Shown here one piece after another: positions 38,581 through 47,811 of a DNA stretch of 64,000 nt (position 1 is its first letter; every line of letters begins with the position of its first letter). Position numbers and translations under genes: made by a program. Source of the DNA: Paludibacter sp. (GTDB taxonomy: Bacteria > Bacteroidota > Bacteroidia > Bacteroidales > Paludibacteraceae); NCBI GenBank assembly GCA_028710415.1, contig JAQTUE010000002.1:124001-188000 (forward strand). Direction: 5' to 3'. Under the pieces are notes generated by a model that was given only the letters and a program-made list of their open reading frames with translations, was not told where the DNA came from and searched no databases.

Positions 38581-39771
38581 ATGAAGAAAAACTTTCTAAT
38601 TCTCGCTATTCTTTTATCTCCTGCTTTTGCTTTTGCCCAAAAAGATACAACCGCAGTTGACACATTTAAATTTACCATAGTAAAACAAAACAAGATTACA
38701 CCCGTAAAGAACCAGGCAAGTTCAGGGACCTGCTGGAGCTTTTCAGGATTAGGGTTCTTTGAATCGGAACTGCTACGCATGGGCAAGCCCGAAGTGGACC
38801 TGTCGGAAATGTTTGTAGTTCATCATTCTTATTCCGATAAAGCGGACAAATATGTACGCATGAACGGTACCATCAACTTTGCCGAAGGCGGATCGTTCTA
38901 TGATGTAGTATATGTCCTTAAAAATTACGGTATTGTTCCCGACACGGAAATGAACGGCCTGAATTACGGGGAAGAAAAGCACAAGCATGCCGAACTGGAT
39001 GCGCTGACTAATGCCTATGTGAAGGTAATTGTGTCAAACCCGAATAAAAAGCTTTCTACGGCATGGAAAACAGGCTTCGAGGGAATTCTGGATGCCTATA
39101 TCGGACAGTGCCCGAAAGAATTTATAGCCGATGGCCAGAAACAGACTCCCCTGTCGTACGAACAATCGCTTGGATTGAACATGGACGATTATGTATCCCT
39201 GACTTCGTTTACACACCACCCTTTTTATACTAAGTTTCCTGTTGAAATACCTGATAACTGGCGTTGGTCAGATTCGTACAATATTCCATTGGACGAACTA
39301 ATGAATGTGTTTGACAATGCCATTAGCAAAGGTTATTGCGTTGCCTGGGCGTCGGATGTAAGCGAAAAAGGCTTTACCCGCAAAGGTATAGCGGTGGACC
39401 CTGAAACAAAAGTAACTAACCTGCCGGGCACCGATCAGGCTAAATGGTTGAACATATCCCAGAAAGATATTGATGAAAAGATTTATAAAGTAACCGGGCC
39501 GCAACCTGAGATCAAGGTGACACCTGAAATCCGCCAGGCAGGGTTTGATAATTACCAGACTACTGATGACCATGGCATGGTAATCTTCGGAACTGCCAAT
39601 GACCAGAACGGTACAAAATACTACATGGTTAAAAACTCATGGGGTACCGATTCAAAATACAAAGGGATCTGGTATGCCAGCGAAACATTCGTAAAACATA
39701 AAACCATTGATATCCTGGTGCATAAAGATGCTATTCCTAAAGAAATTCTTAAGAAACTGGGGATTAAATAA
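38581..39771 (+). CDS. Secreted C1-family cysteine peptidase (bleomycin hydrolase/aminopeptidase C-like)
   Basis: The 396-residue protein has a clear signal peptide (MKKNFLILAILLSPAFAFAQ), so it acts outside the cytoplasm. The papain-fold triad is visible: C51 in QASSGTCWSFSGLGF, H331 in DDHGMVIFGTA and N352 in YYMVKNSWGTD. The size and the long insert between Cys and His match bleomycin hydrolase/PepC, which are usually cytosolic; exported forms are common in Bacteroidetes. It is probably an aminopeptidase for peptides in the periplasm. Together with pepD it suggests peptide use. Confidence 0.9.
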   Translation: MKKNFLILAILLSPAFAFAQKDTTAVDTFKFTIVKQNKITPVKNQASSGTCWSFSGLGFFESELLRMGKPEVDLSEMFVVHHSYSDKADKYVRMNGTINFAEGGSFYDVVYVLKNYGIVPDTEMNGLNYGEEKHKHAELDALTNAYVKVIVSNPNKKLSTAWKTGFEGILDAYIGQCPKEFIADGQKQTPLSYEQSLGLNMDDYVSLTSFTHHPFYTKFPVEIPDNWRWSDSYNIPLDELMNVFDNAISKGYCVAWASDVSEKGFTRKGIAVDPETKVTNLPGTDQAKWLNISQKDIDEKIYKVTGPQPEIKVTPEIRQAGFDNYQTTDDHGMVIFGTANDQNGTKYYMVKNSWGTDSKYKGIWYASETFVKHKTIDILVHKDAIPKEILKKLGIK

Positions 39772-39838
39772 TTCAAAATGCATAATTCATAATTAATTGT
39801 GGACTAAAGATTACATTCAATTATGAATCATATGGAAA

Positions 39839-39875
39839 CAGAACAGGCTGTCAATCGACAGCCTGTTCTGTTTCT
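39839..39875 (+). terminator. Terminator of the C1 peptidase gene
   Basis: CAGAACAGGCTGTC and GACAGCCTGTTCTG form a perfect 14-bp stem with a 4-base loop, followed by TTTCTT. It lies 67 bases after the stop codon. Confidence 0.8.
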
Positions 39876-40060
39876 TCTTACTACCTATTATAAACAGCCT
39901 ACTTCTAAGCGTGATGGCTTTCAAGGTGAAGTATTTTATAAAATTGAAAATTGAATAAAAAATCTTTTATATAATGCTTGTATTCAAATCAGTAGCTGTT
40001 TTTGCTGCAAATTGCAAGTTAAACTTTCAATATGCATGATTATATTCTTAGAGACATTGA

Positions 40061-40098
40061 AAAAGCACAGTCTTTTCATTTCGGAAAGCCTGTGCTTC
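40061..40098 (-). terminator. Likely terminator of the cyd operon
   Basis: On the - strand AAGCACAGGCTTTC pairs imperfectly with GAAAAGACTGTGCTT and runs into TTTTT. It lies about 40 bases after the cydB stop codon. Confidence 0.6.
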
Positions 40099-40100
40099 TT

Positions 40101-40139
40101 CTACCTACTACTTTCTACCTACTACTTTCTACCTACTAG
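40101..40139. repeat. CTACCTACTACTTT tandem repeat at the 3' end of cydB
   Basis: About 2.7 copies of a 15-bp unit (CTACCTACTACTTTC). The last copy overlaps the cydB stop codon. Confidence 0.75.
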
Positions 40140-41281
40140 TAAGCATGTTCGTCTCCATTAACGTCCTCAATATCAATCCGCTTCTTCTCCATAGCGCGCC
40201 AGGCAATAAAGATATAGATCAGTACCACCGGAATAAACAACGATACAAGCGACATGGCTTTCAGTGTGAATTCACTGGAGGAGGCATTAAAGATGGTCAG
40301 GGAGCTTTGCAGGTTGATGGAAGGATAGAACGACGTATTGTTATAGCCGGTGATCAACAACAGGCTGCAAACAGTAACTACCGTACCGATTCCGGAAAAC
40401 CAGATACCGCCTTTGAATTTTGGGGAAATCCATGTTCCGATAACGCCTGCCAATACGGCAACCACACCCAATAAGAACAATACCAGAATTACCGGCATTT
40501 CAATCAGGTTGGTAAAGTACTTGTATTTTTCCAGGGTGACAGTTCCTGTTGCGGCATTCACGGCATACCCTTCGGAAAACAGAGTCCAGATCACAAAGAT
40601 CAGGAAGAATACCACAAACGGAATGGCGTTATACCAGAGGTATTTCCTGGAACGTGCTTCCAGGACAGGGTGGTTGAGACGGTTAATGAAGAATAATACA
40701 GCTTGTGAGCGGGCTAAAAAGAAAACCGCTAATCCCAGCATCAGGTTTCTTATGTTTAAGAGAGCTTCCAGTCCATGCCATTCATTGCCCCAGGAACTGA
40801 TTACCGGTGCAAGCTGGTTGGTGATATTGCCTTTGTTCACTATGAAGTCGGAGCCGGTAAAGAAAGTTGCAATGGCTACTCCAATCAGGAAGGTGCCAAG
40901 CAGCCCGTTGATGAACAGGAAAGAGCGGTAAGTAGTTGCGCCATACACATTGCCCGGCTTAGACTGAAACTCATACGAAACAGCCTGGATAATAAAGCAA
41001 AACAGGATAGCCATCCACACCCAGTAAGCCCCTCCAAAGCTGGTAGAGTAGAAGAGAGGGAAGGAGGCGAAGAAAGCACCCCCGAAAGTGACCAATGTCG
41101 TAAAGGTGAATTCCCATTTGCGGCCAAGTGCATTGACAAGCAAACGACGTTCGTCTTCTGTTTTAGACAATGAAAACAACAAGGTCTGCCCACCCTGTAC
41201 AAAGAGTAAAAAAGCCAGTATGCCTCCCAATAGGGATATCAGGAACCACCAGTAATGTTGTAGGAATGAATATGTAATCAT
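40136..41281 (-). CDS. cydB: Cytochrome bd ubiquinol oxidase subunit II (CydB)
   Basis: The 381-residue integral membrane protein has eight or more hydrophobic segments and the N-terminal QHYWWFLISLLGGILAFLLFVQGGQTLL that marks Bacteroidetes CydB. With CydA it forms the high-affinity quinol oxidase that scavenges oxygen, allowing growth at nanomolar oxygen and protecting an anaerobe. The charged C-terminus (EKKRIDIEDVNGDEHAY) is cytoplasmic. cydA lies 176 bases upstream, a wide gap for this operon, filled with repeats. Confidence 0.95.
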   Translation of the reverse strand: MITYSFLQHYWWFLISLLGGILAFLLFVQGGQTLLFSLSKTEDERRLLVNALGRKWEFTFTTLVTFGGAFFASFPLFYSTSFGGAYWVWMAILFCFIIQAVSYEFQSKPGNVYGATTYRSFLFINGLLGTFLIGVAIATFFTGSDFIVNKGNITNQLAPVISSWGNEWHGLEALLNIRNLMLGLAVFFLARSQAVLFFINRLNHPVLEARSRKYLWYNAIPFVVFFLIFVIWTLFSEGYAVNAATGTVTLEKYKYFTNLIEMPVILVLFLLGVVAVLAGVIGTWISPKFKGGIWFSGIGTVVTVCSLLLITGYNNTSFYPSINLQSSLTIFNASSSEFTLKAMSLVSLFIPVVLIYIFIAWRAMEKKRIDIEDVNGDEHAY

Positions 41282-41289
41282 GATTTAGA

Positions 41290-41462
41290 AGTTTAAAGAG
41301 TTTGAAGTTTGAAGTTTGCAAAGTTCAGTGTTCCGCGTTCCGCGTTCCGTGTTGAGGATTAGATTCTTTCTGCCATTGGAATGAGCGAATAAACCAATTT
41401 CTCAATCAACCAGTTAACCAGTTAACCAATCAACCAGTTAACCAATTAACCAGTCAACTAAT
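41290..41462. repeat. Three adjacent repeat families in the cydA-cydB gap
   Basis: Going up in coordinate: TTTGAAG units (41290-41320), GTTCCGCG units (41331-41353), and AACCAGTTAACCAATCAACC units (about 41394-41462). The last is the reverse complement of the block at 9504-9606. The other two families recur around the HEPN/MNT genes (47249-47288 and 48150-48275). Confidence 0.8.
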
Positions 41463-43008
41463 TACTATGGCCTTCGGGGCCTTTCTTGATTTGTTTCAGC
41501 ATAATTCGTATCTCAGCCAGTAACAGGGCTGTAAATAGAAACAGGAACAGGAAGAAGGTGATCATAACCGAAGTCGACGATATGTGCGAGATCGCAGCAT
41601 TCAATGGTAATACATCCTGTATGGCCCACGGTTGTCGGCCAACTTCTGCTACTGCCCAGCCTAATTCGCCTGCCACATATCCAAGCGGGATGGTCCATAC
41701 ACAAACCCACAACAGCCAGGTAGCTTTTTGTATCTGTTTTACATTTACATAATAAACGACTAATCCAAATAAAACAATAAAATAAAAGCCCAGCATAACC
41801 ATGATGTGGAATGAATAGAAAACAGTTGGGACGTTAGGAATCATAGTCTCAACTTTATCAATGTATCCATATCCGAACTGTGGGTAATTTAATTTCAATT
41901 CAGCTTTAAGAGCCCTGGCACTCAGTGTATCTTTAGCTGTCATTGCCTTTTGATAAGCTGCCAGCGATTGTATGGCTGCTTTCCCGCGAGCTTGTTTTTC
42001 AAGGAATGAAAGGGCTACCCCGTTCTTTGTTTGATAACCTCCATCCAGGATGTTGCTGATGCCCGGAACGAATGCATTGATATCACGCTGGCTAAGCAGG
42101 GAGAGCATGGATGGAATCTCAATTTTAAAAAGAAATGGATCGTTGGAATCGTTGTAGACTTTCTTTGCAGGATTCAGGATCCCTATAGCAACCAGGCCTG
42201 CCTTTGTCTTGCCCTGGTAGAGGCCTTCCATGGCTGCCAGTTTCATAGGTTGCCGTTGTGATACATTGTAGGCAGACCCATCACCAGTATAGGCAATCAG
42301 TAACGTAGATACCAATCCGAAGATTGCAGCTACCATCATGCTTCTCAATGCAAAATCAACTTCGCGTTTCTTAAGCAGATACCAGGCACTGATACCCATA
42401 ACAAACAATCCACCCATGACCCAGCCCGATAATACAGTGTGGAAGAACTTATTCATGGCAACCGGTGAAAGCAGGATGCTCCAGAAATCAATCATTTCAT
42501 TTCGAACTGTATCCGGGTTGAACTCCATGCCTACCGGATATTGCATCCATGCATTCGCCACCAGGATCCATAATGCTGATAAGGTTGCCCCCAAAACAGT
42601 TAGCCAGGTAGAGGCCAGGTGGAATTTCTTGCTGACTTTCTTCCATCCAAAGAACATTATGGAGATAAAAGTAGCTTCCATAAAGAATGCCAGGATAGCC
42701 TCAATGGCAAGCGGTGCCCCGAATATGTCCCCCACAAACCAGCTGTAGTTCGACCAGTTGGTGCCAAACTCGAATTCAAGGATAATGCCTGTGGCAACAC
42801 CAATGGCAAAGTTGATCCCGAACAGCGTCATCCAGAACTGGGCTGCTTTTTTCCATTCTTCCTTACCGGTCCTGACATACAGGGTTTCCATAATCGACAT
42901 AATGACCCCCAGCCCTAAAGTGAGCGGTACAAATAGCCAGTGGTACATAGCTGTCAGTGCAAATTGTGCCCTCGACCAATCCACTAATGTTGCATCCAAT
43001 AAATTCAT
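41458..43008 (-). CDS. cydA: Cytochrome bd ubiquinol oxidase subunit I (CydA)
   Basis: The 516-residue heme-bearing subunit oxidises quinol and reduces oxygen to water. Visible features are the N-terminal heme ligand region (RAQFALTAMYHWLFVPLTLGL, with H23), GVATGIILEFEFGTNW, the AIEAILAFFMEATFI helix, and GRQPWAIQDVLP of the quinol loop region near the C-terminus. Multiple transmembrane helices are evident. A DUF4492 gene lies 94 bases upstream, as is usual in Bacteroidetes cyd operons. Confidence 0.96.
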   Translation of the reverse strand: MNLLDATLVDWSRAQFALTAMYHWLFVPLTLGLGVIMSIMETLYVRTGKEEWKKAAQFWMTLFGINFAIGVATGIILEFEFGTNWSNYSWFVGDIFGAPLAIEAILAFFMEATFISIMFFGWKKVSKKFHLASTWLTVLGATLSALWILVANAWMQYPVGMEFNPDTVRNEMIDFWSILLSPVAMNKFFHTVLSGWVMGGLFVMGISAWYLLKKREVDFALRSMMVAAIFGLVSTLLIAYTGDGSAYNVSQRQPMKLAAMEGLYQGKTKAGLVAIGILNPAKKVYNDSNDPFLFKIEIPSMLSLLSQRDINAFVPGISNILDGGYQTKNGVALSFLEKQARGKAAIQSLAAYQKAMTAKDTLSARALKAELKLNYPQFGYGYIDKVETMIPNVPTVFYSFHIMVMLGFYFIVLFGLVVYYVNVKQIQKATWLLWVCVWTIPLGYVAGELGWAVAEVGRQPWAIQDVLPLNAAISHISSTSVMITFFLFLFLFTALLLAEIRIMLKQIKKGPEGHSN

Positions 43009-43102
43009 AATTTTTTAATGTGTTTAATTTAGCTTAGAAAAATTGAGTTAATCAATGATATTTATGTCTTTGTCCTTTATCTTCAGTCTTAATTCTTGGC
43101 TC

Positions 43103-43327
43103 TTAATTCTTTCTATCAATAAGTTCCTGTCTGACGTGATCTGCCTTACTTTTATCATCCTTGAAATTGGAATTCAGGTAATTAGGAAAGAAAAAGACCC
43201 GTAATATGGCAAACATGATAAATAACTTGATCAGGACCAGAATCCATAGGGTTTTGCCCACTGTCATTGCCCTAAAGCCATCACGGTAAAAAGTAAACGG
43301 TTTATATAAAATGGAAGGAATTCTCAT
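43103..43327 (-). CDS. DUF4492 small membrane protein of the cyd operon
   Basis: The 74-residue protein starts at the ATG at 43327 (MRIPSILYKPFTFYRDGFRAMTVGKTLW). One hydrophobic segment (ILVLIKLFIMFAILRVFFFP) predicts a single membrane span, and the C-terminus is charged. The family is known next to cydAB in Bacteroidetes. Function is unknown, though a role as a small bd-oxidase assembly or accessory subunit, like CydX, is plausible. A TTG at 43342 is an alternative but weaker start. Confidence 0.8.
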   Translation of the reverse strand: MRIPSILYKPFTFYRDGFRAMTVGKTLWILVLIKLFIMFAILRVFFFPNYLNSNFKDDKSKADHVRQELIDRKN

Positions 43328-43492
43328 CGTGCTTATTTGCAAAATACAACAACAAAACTTAGAGAATACAAAAATATCAATAAATTTGGTATAATTACAA
43401 AAACGTAGACATTTTTATTAATTATTTTTTCAAAAAGGATATTATTTTATGCAAACAGATACTTTATTGGATATTTCAGGAATTATGATTAC

Positions 43493-43532
43493 AAAAAGCC
43501 CCGGTAAGATTCTCTCTTACCGGGGCTTTTAA
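43493..43532 (-). terminator. Terminator of recQ
   Basis: AAAAGCCCCGGTAAGA pairs perfectly with its complement across a 5-base loop (43494-43530) and has a T-run on the - strand. It begins 18 bases after the recQ stop codon. Confidence 0.85.
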
Positions 43533-43549
43533 AATATGTCTGTATCTGG

Positions 43550-45736
43550 CTAGTTTCCTATTTCAGAAAGGAACTTAACACGTACCAATCGGACTTCTGT
43601 TTCACTGTAGTCATTTTCTCCCAGTTCATCCAAGGCAGCTTCAATCTTGTCGGTCTCCGCAGAACTGAAGTATTCGAATATCTCGTCAATATGATCCGGG
43701 TCCATCACTTCGTTCAGAAAGTAATCGATATTGATTTTAGTGCCAGAATAAACAATTGCTTCAATCTCGTCGAGCAATTCGAAGATATCCAGTCCTTTCG
43801 ACAGTGCGATATCGTCCAGTGCAATTTTACGGTCGATAGCCTGAATGATGGATACTTTCAGCTTCGACTTGTTGGCAACGGTACGCACCCTTAAATCTTC
43901 CGGGCGAATGATTTCGTTTTCCTTGACATGTTCCTTGATAACTTTCAGGAACTCTTCACCATACCGTTTTGCCTTTCCGGCACCTACTCCCGGAATGTTT
44001 TGCAATTCGTCCATGGTAATCGGGTAGCTGGTAGCCATAGCTTCCAGCGAAGGATCCTGAAAGATTACAAATGGAGGTACTTCCAGTTTCTTCGATAGTT
44101 TCTTGCGAAGGTCTTTCAGGATAGAGAACAATACATCATCGGCGGCACAGGTGCCTCCTGCACTTCGTGCACCGGCGTCTTCCTCCTCATCTTCAAAATC
44201 CGTGTCCTTGACAATCGGGAATGGCTGAGGTTTTTTAAGATACGCTTTCCCACTTGGGTTAAGCCGTAACAATCCGTAATTCTCAATATCTTTCGATATG
44301 AATCCGGCAATCATCGCCTGCCGTATTACAGCATGCAGCAATCGTTCATCTTCATCGGACGCCGAACCGAAGTTCTCAAGCTCATCGTGTTGATACGATT
44401 TCACATCCGATGTTTCATTACCTTTCAGGATATCTACTATGTGTTCGGCTTTGAATTTTTCCTTCACCAGCAGTATCGTTTCTAATACCAGGGACAATAG
44501 CTCTTGCCCTTCAATTGTTTTTCGTGGTTTCATACAGTTGTCACAACATCCGCAGTTATCTTCCAGATAGTCTTCTCCAAAATAATGAAGCAGTAATTTC
44601 CGGCGACACACTGAAGATTCAGCGTAAGCTTGTGTTTCCAATAATAGTTGATTGCCTATTTCCTGCTCGGCAACAGGCTTGCCTTGCATAAATTTGCGTA
44701 ATTTATCTAAATCTTTATAAGCGTAGAAAGCAATACATTGTCCTTCTCCACCATCACGTCCGCCACGACCTGTTTCCTGGTAATAACCTTCCAGGCTTTT
44801 GGGCATATCGTAATGCAACACATAGCGTACGTCGGGTTTGTCAATCCCCATCCCGAATGCAATGGTTGCAACTATAACATCTACTTTTTCCATCAGGAAG
44901 CTGTCCTGGTTGCTGCTCCTGACAATAGTCTCCATTCCGGCATGATACGGAAGCACCGAAATGCCGTTCATACGCAGTGTCTCGGACAGTTCTTCCACCT
45001 TCTTACGGCTCAGACAATAGATGATGCCTGATTTGCCTGACTGTGAACGGATGTATTTGATGATATCCTTATCGACATTGGCTGTCTTCGGGCGTACTTC
45101 ATAATACAAATTCGAACGGTTAAACGAGGACTTGTATACCTGAGCATTCAGCATACCCAGGTTCTTCTGGATATCATGCTGCACTTTTGGTGTTGCGGTT
45201 GCTGTCAGTGCAATCAGTGGTGCAACACCTATGTCGTTTATGATCGGGCGTATCCTGCGGTATTCAGGACGGAAATCATGTCCCCATTCCGAAATACAAT
45301 GCGCTTCGTCCACCGCATAAAACGATATCTTCAGTTGTTTTAAAAATTCTATGTTTTCTTCCTTGGTCAGTGATTCAGGGGCAACATACAATAGTTTTGT
45401 TTTTCCTGACAGGATATCCGCTTTTACCAGGTCAATGGCCTGACGGGTTAAGGACGAATTAATAAAGTGTGCTATGCCATCTTCCTCACTAAAGTTACGC
45501 ATGGCGTCGACTTGATTTTTCATCAGTGCAATCAACGGCGAAATAACAATAGCTGTTCCTTCCATCATTAATGAGGGCAACTGATAGCATAATGACTTTC
45601 CACCTCCTGTGGGCATCAACACAAAAGTGTCGTTGCCATCCAGTACATTTTGAATAATCGCTTCCTGGTTTCCTTTAAAATTATCGAAACCGAAGTTCTT
45701 TTTCAACTGCGCAGTTAATGCAGATAGTTTAGCCAT
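43550..45736 (-). CDS. recQ: ATP-dependent DNA helicase RecQ
   Basis: The 728-residue superfamily 2 helicase unwinds DNA 3' to 5' in recombination and repair. It has Walker A in MPTGGGKSLCYQLPSL, the DEAH box in AVDEAHCISEWGHDFRPEY, motif VI in QETGRGGRDG, the four-Cys zinc site (CRRKLLLHYF, then CGCCDNC), a winged-helix RQC domain and an HRDC domain (about 530-610, MDELQNIPGVGAGKAKRYG). About 100 further residues at the C-terminus are typical of Bacteroidetes RecQ. It lies 267 bases downstream of clpX, with the clpX terminator between them, so it has its own promoter. Confidence 0.95.
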   Translation of the reverse strand: MAKLSALTAQLKKNFGFDNFKGNQEAIIQNVLDGNDTFVLMPTGGGKSLCYQLPSLMMEGTAIVISPLIALMKNQVDAMRNFSEEDGIAHFINSSLTRQAIDLVKADILSGKTKLLYVAPESLTKEENIEFLKQLKISFYAVDEAHCISEWGHDFRPEYRRIRPIINDIGVAPLIALTATATPKVQHDIQKNLGMLNAQVYKSSFNRSNLYYEVRPKTANVDKDIIKYIRSQSGKSGIIYCLSRKKVEELSETLRMNGISVLPYHAGMETIVRSSNQDSFLMEKVDVIVATIAFGMGIDKPDVRYVLHYDMPKSLEGYYQETGRGGRDGGEGQCIAFYAYKDLDKLRKFMQGKPVAEQEIGNQLLLETQAYAESSVCRRKLLLHYFGEDYLEDNCGCCDNCMKPRKTIEGQELLSLVLETILLVKEKFKAEHIVDILKGNETSDVKSYQHDELENFGSASDEDERLLHAVIRQAMIAGFISKDIENYGLLRLNPSGKAYLKKPQPFPIVKDTDFEDEEEDAGARSAGGTCAADDVLFSILKDLRKKLSKKLEVPPFVIFQDPSLEAMATSYPITMDELQNIPGVGAGKAKRYGEEFLKVIKEHVKENEIIRPEDLRVRTVANKSKLKVSIIQAIDRKIALDDIALSKGLDIFELLDEIEAIVYSGTKINIDYFLNEVMDPDHIDEIFEYFSSAETDKIEAALDELGENDYSETEVRLVRVKFLSEIGN

Positions 45737-45911
45737 ATCAGAATCTTGTGTAAAAAATGAATGCGAAAGTAGTATTTATTGTCGAATTAAACGCATTGAT
45801 TAATATGTTTTTTTATTGTATATTGCAAATAAACACTAAAACAACCTATGAATCAATTTTTCTTTTCTCTAACAAAAATAGAAACAGATTTTAAATATAC
45901 AACATCTTTTG

Positions 45912-45956
45912 CAAAAAAAAACAGGATATTAACTAATATATTTAGTCAATATCCTG
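45912..45956 (-). terminator. Terminator of clpX
   Basis: On the - strand CAGGATATTGACTAA pairs with TTAGTTAATATCCTG (one mismatch, 5-base loop) and is followed by TTTTTTTT. It ends 48 bases after the clpX stop codon. Confidence 0.8.
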
Positions 45957-46003
45957 ATGATTATACTTAAATACTTGTTTATAAGAATAATAAGTATTCC
46001 TGT

Positions 46004-47236
46004 TTATGCAATCTTTAACCTGTTTACATTCGTCTTTTCGATCTTGCTCTGGGCATAGGGTAGTGAAATCTCTAATTTGTTTAAATTCTTCGAAGGCATT
46101 TCGAACATTTCATCCATCATGATGGTTTCTGTGATCGAACGTAACCCACGTGCTCCGAGTTTAAACTCAATAGCTTTATCTACAATATATTCCAATACAT
46201 CCTCATCAAATATCAATTCGATTTTATCCATTTGGAATAATTTGGAGTATTGCTTAATAATTGAATTTTTTGGTTCTGTCAATATCCTGCGAAGTGCACT
46301 CCGGTCAAGTGGTTCCAGATATGTCAGGATTGGCAGACGTCCAATGATTTCAGGGATTAAACCGAATGATTTCAGGTCCTGAGGTGCAATATACTGAAGC
46401 AGGTTGTGTTTGTCCACCTGTTCGTTTTCTTTCGCTGCATTGTATCCTACAACACGGGTATTCAACCGTGAGGCAATCTTTTTCTCAATACCATCAAAGG
46501 CACCCCCACAGACAAAAAGTATGTTCTGAGTATTTACAGCAATCATTTTCTGGTCCGGGTGCTTGCGCCCTCCCTGAGGTGGAACGTTTACCACAGCGCC
46601 TTCCAGCAGCTTTAGCAGTCCCTGTTGTACGCCTTCACCGCTTACATCACGGGTGATGCTTGGATTATCACCTTTACGGGCAATTTTATCAATCTCATCA
46701 ATAAAGACAATCCCACGTTCTGCAGCTTTTACATCATAATCGGCCACCTGCAGCAGGCGGGTCAGGATGCTTTCAATATCTTCACCCACATAGCCTGCTT
46801 CGGTCAACACAGTAGCATCAACAATTGCAAAGGGCACATGTAGTTTCTTGGCAATGGTGCGTGCCAATAACGTTTTTCCTGTTCCGGTGGAACCCACCAT
46901 GATGATGTTTGATTTCTCAATTTCCACATCGTCATTGGTATTTTCCTGCATCAACCGTTTGTAGTGGTTATATACGGCTACCGATAAATATCTTTTTGCC
47001 TCATCCTGCCCGATCACATACTGATCGAGGTATTCCTTGATTTCAACAGGTTTCGGCAGTAATTCTTTTTGAAGGTTTGGAAGATTCGATTTCTTGGTAA
47101 GGTTTTCTTTTACAATATCCGCTGCCTGAACAGCACATTCATTGCAAATATGAGCCCCGTCCTGACCCATGATAAAGAAATCAACCTGCGACTCAGGACG
47201 TCCGCAAAAGCTGCAATGCTTGGTATTTTTAGCCAT
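46004..47236 (-). CDS. clpX: ATP-dependent Clp protease ATP-binding subunit ClpX
   Basis: The 410-residue AAA+ unfoldase feeds substrates to ClpP. It has the N-terminal zinc-binding domain ([14 protein letters not shown] and ICNECA), Walker [17 protein letters not shown], Walker [15 protein letters not shown], the pore loop GYVGEDIE and the GARGLRSI sensor II. The ClpP-contacting IGF-like loop is less clear. clpP is normally the next gene upstream; here a HEPN/nucleotidyltransferase pair intervenes. Confidence 0.96.
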   Translation of the reverse strand: MAKNTKHCSFCGRPESQVDFFIMGQDGAHICNECAVQAADIVKENLTKKSNLPNLQKELLPKPVEIKEYLDQYVIGQDEAKRYLSVAVYNHYKRLMQENTNDDVEIEKSNIIMVGSTGTGKTLLARTIAKKLHVPFAIVDATVLTEAGYVGEDIESILTRLLQVADYDVKAAERGIVFIDEIDKIARKGDNPSITRDVSGEGVQQGLLKLLEGAVVNVPPQGGRKHPDQKMIAVNTQNILFVCGGAFDGIEKKIASRLNTRVVGYNAAKENEQVDKHNLLQYIAPQDLKSFGLIPEIIGRLPILTYLEPLDRSALRRILTEPKNSIIKQYSKLFQMDKIELIFDEDVLEYIVDKAIEFKLGARGLRSITETIMMDEMFEMPSKNLNKLEISLPYAQSKIEKTNVNRLKIA

Positions 47237-47248
47237 GTTTATTTATTG

Positions 47249-47288
47249 TTCCGCGTTCCACAGTCCGTGTTCTGTGTTTGCGTTCGTG
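47249..47288. repeat. GTTCCGCGTTCC-type repeat upstream of clpX
   Basis: Degenerate units of GTTCCGCG, CAGTCCGTG and TTCTGTGTTTGCG. The same family occurs in the cydA-cydB gap at 41331-41353. Confidence 0.6.
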
Positions 47289-47413
47289 ATTAGAAATTGT
47301 TTTTGTTTTTAATGTTTAAACTTAAAGTACTGAAGTCTCTAGTACTAAATATTTATGTATTTAAAAAGTTTGGAATCGTAATGATTTGTTATCCAATGCT
47401 ATTTAGTTTACAT

Positions 47414-47811
47414 TTATTTCTTGAGTATCTGCTCAAGTTCATTAATATATTTAAGTGCTGAGCCAATTAATGGTCGAACTTCCTCTTCGGTCAGGTTGTA
47501 TAAATCATCGTAATCTCCCGTTTGTCTTAATTCAAAAATCTGGAATAGAATCTGGACTGTTCCTTTGAAACGATACCTTTAATTACAAAGTTTAAACCGA
47601 ATAGCCTGATTACACCTGCATGGGTCTGTGCAGTATGTCCATTGTAGATAAGTAAGGCAGAGGTCATATAATAACAAGCATAGTATAACCTGTTTATTAC
47701 TGCATTCCAATAACCCAATTGAGCTATTCCTTCTGCTTCTTTCCAGGTTTCTTTCGCTTTTTGAATTCTGTAAAATACGACTGCATCCCTTTCTTCATCA
47801 GTTAAACTCAT
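47414..47811 (-). pseudogene. HEPN-domain protein (partner of the MNT gene), apparently frameshifted
   Basis: The intact frame gives 94 residues (MSLTDEERDAVVFYRIQKAK to FYSRFLN, stop at 47527). It contains the HEPN core AVINRLYYACYYMTSALLIYNG. The missing family C-terminus is present in another frame right after: FELRQTGDYDDLYNLTEEEV to LKK, stop at 47414. One extra base in the five-A run at 47534-47538 would join them into a protein of 132 residues, the usual HEPN length. It overlaps the MNT gene by 4 bases (ATGA). HEPN proteins of this type are RNase toxins or their relatives. This copy is either inactive, read by slippage, or a sequencing error. Confidence 0.8.

Larger units (their letters stand above)
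39772..40135. other. Convergent intergenic region with two terminators and a short tandem repeat
   Basis: The gap between the cysteine peptidase (+) and cydB (-) holds a perfect terminator for the former, an imperfect one for the latter, and CTACCTACTACTTT repeats. No gene is seen. Confidence 0.6.

Noticed and set aside
40350..40931. A 193-codon + strand open frame
   Set aside because: It is antisense to cydB, which is well supported. The translation has no domain pattern.
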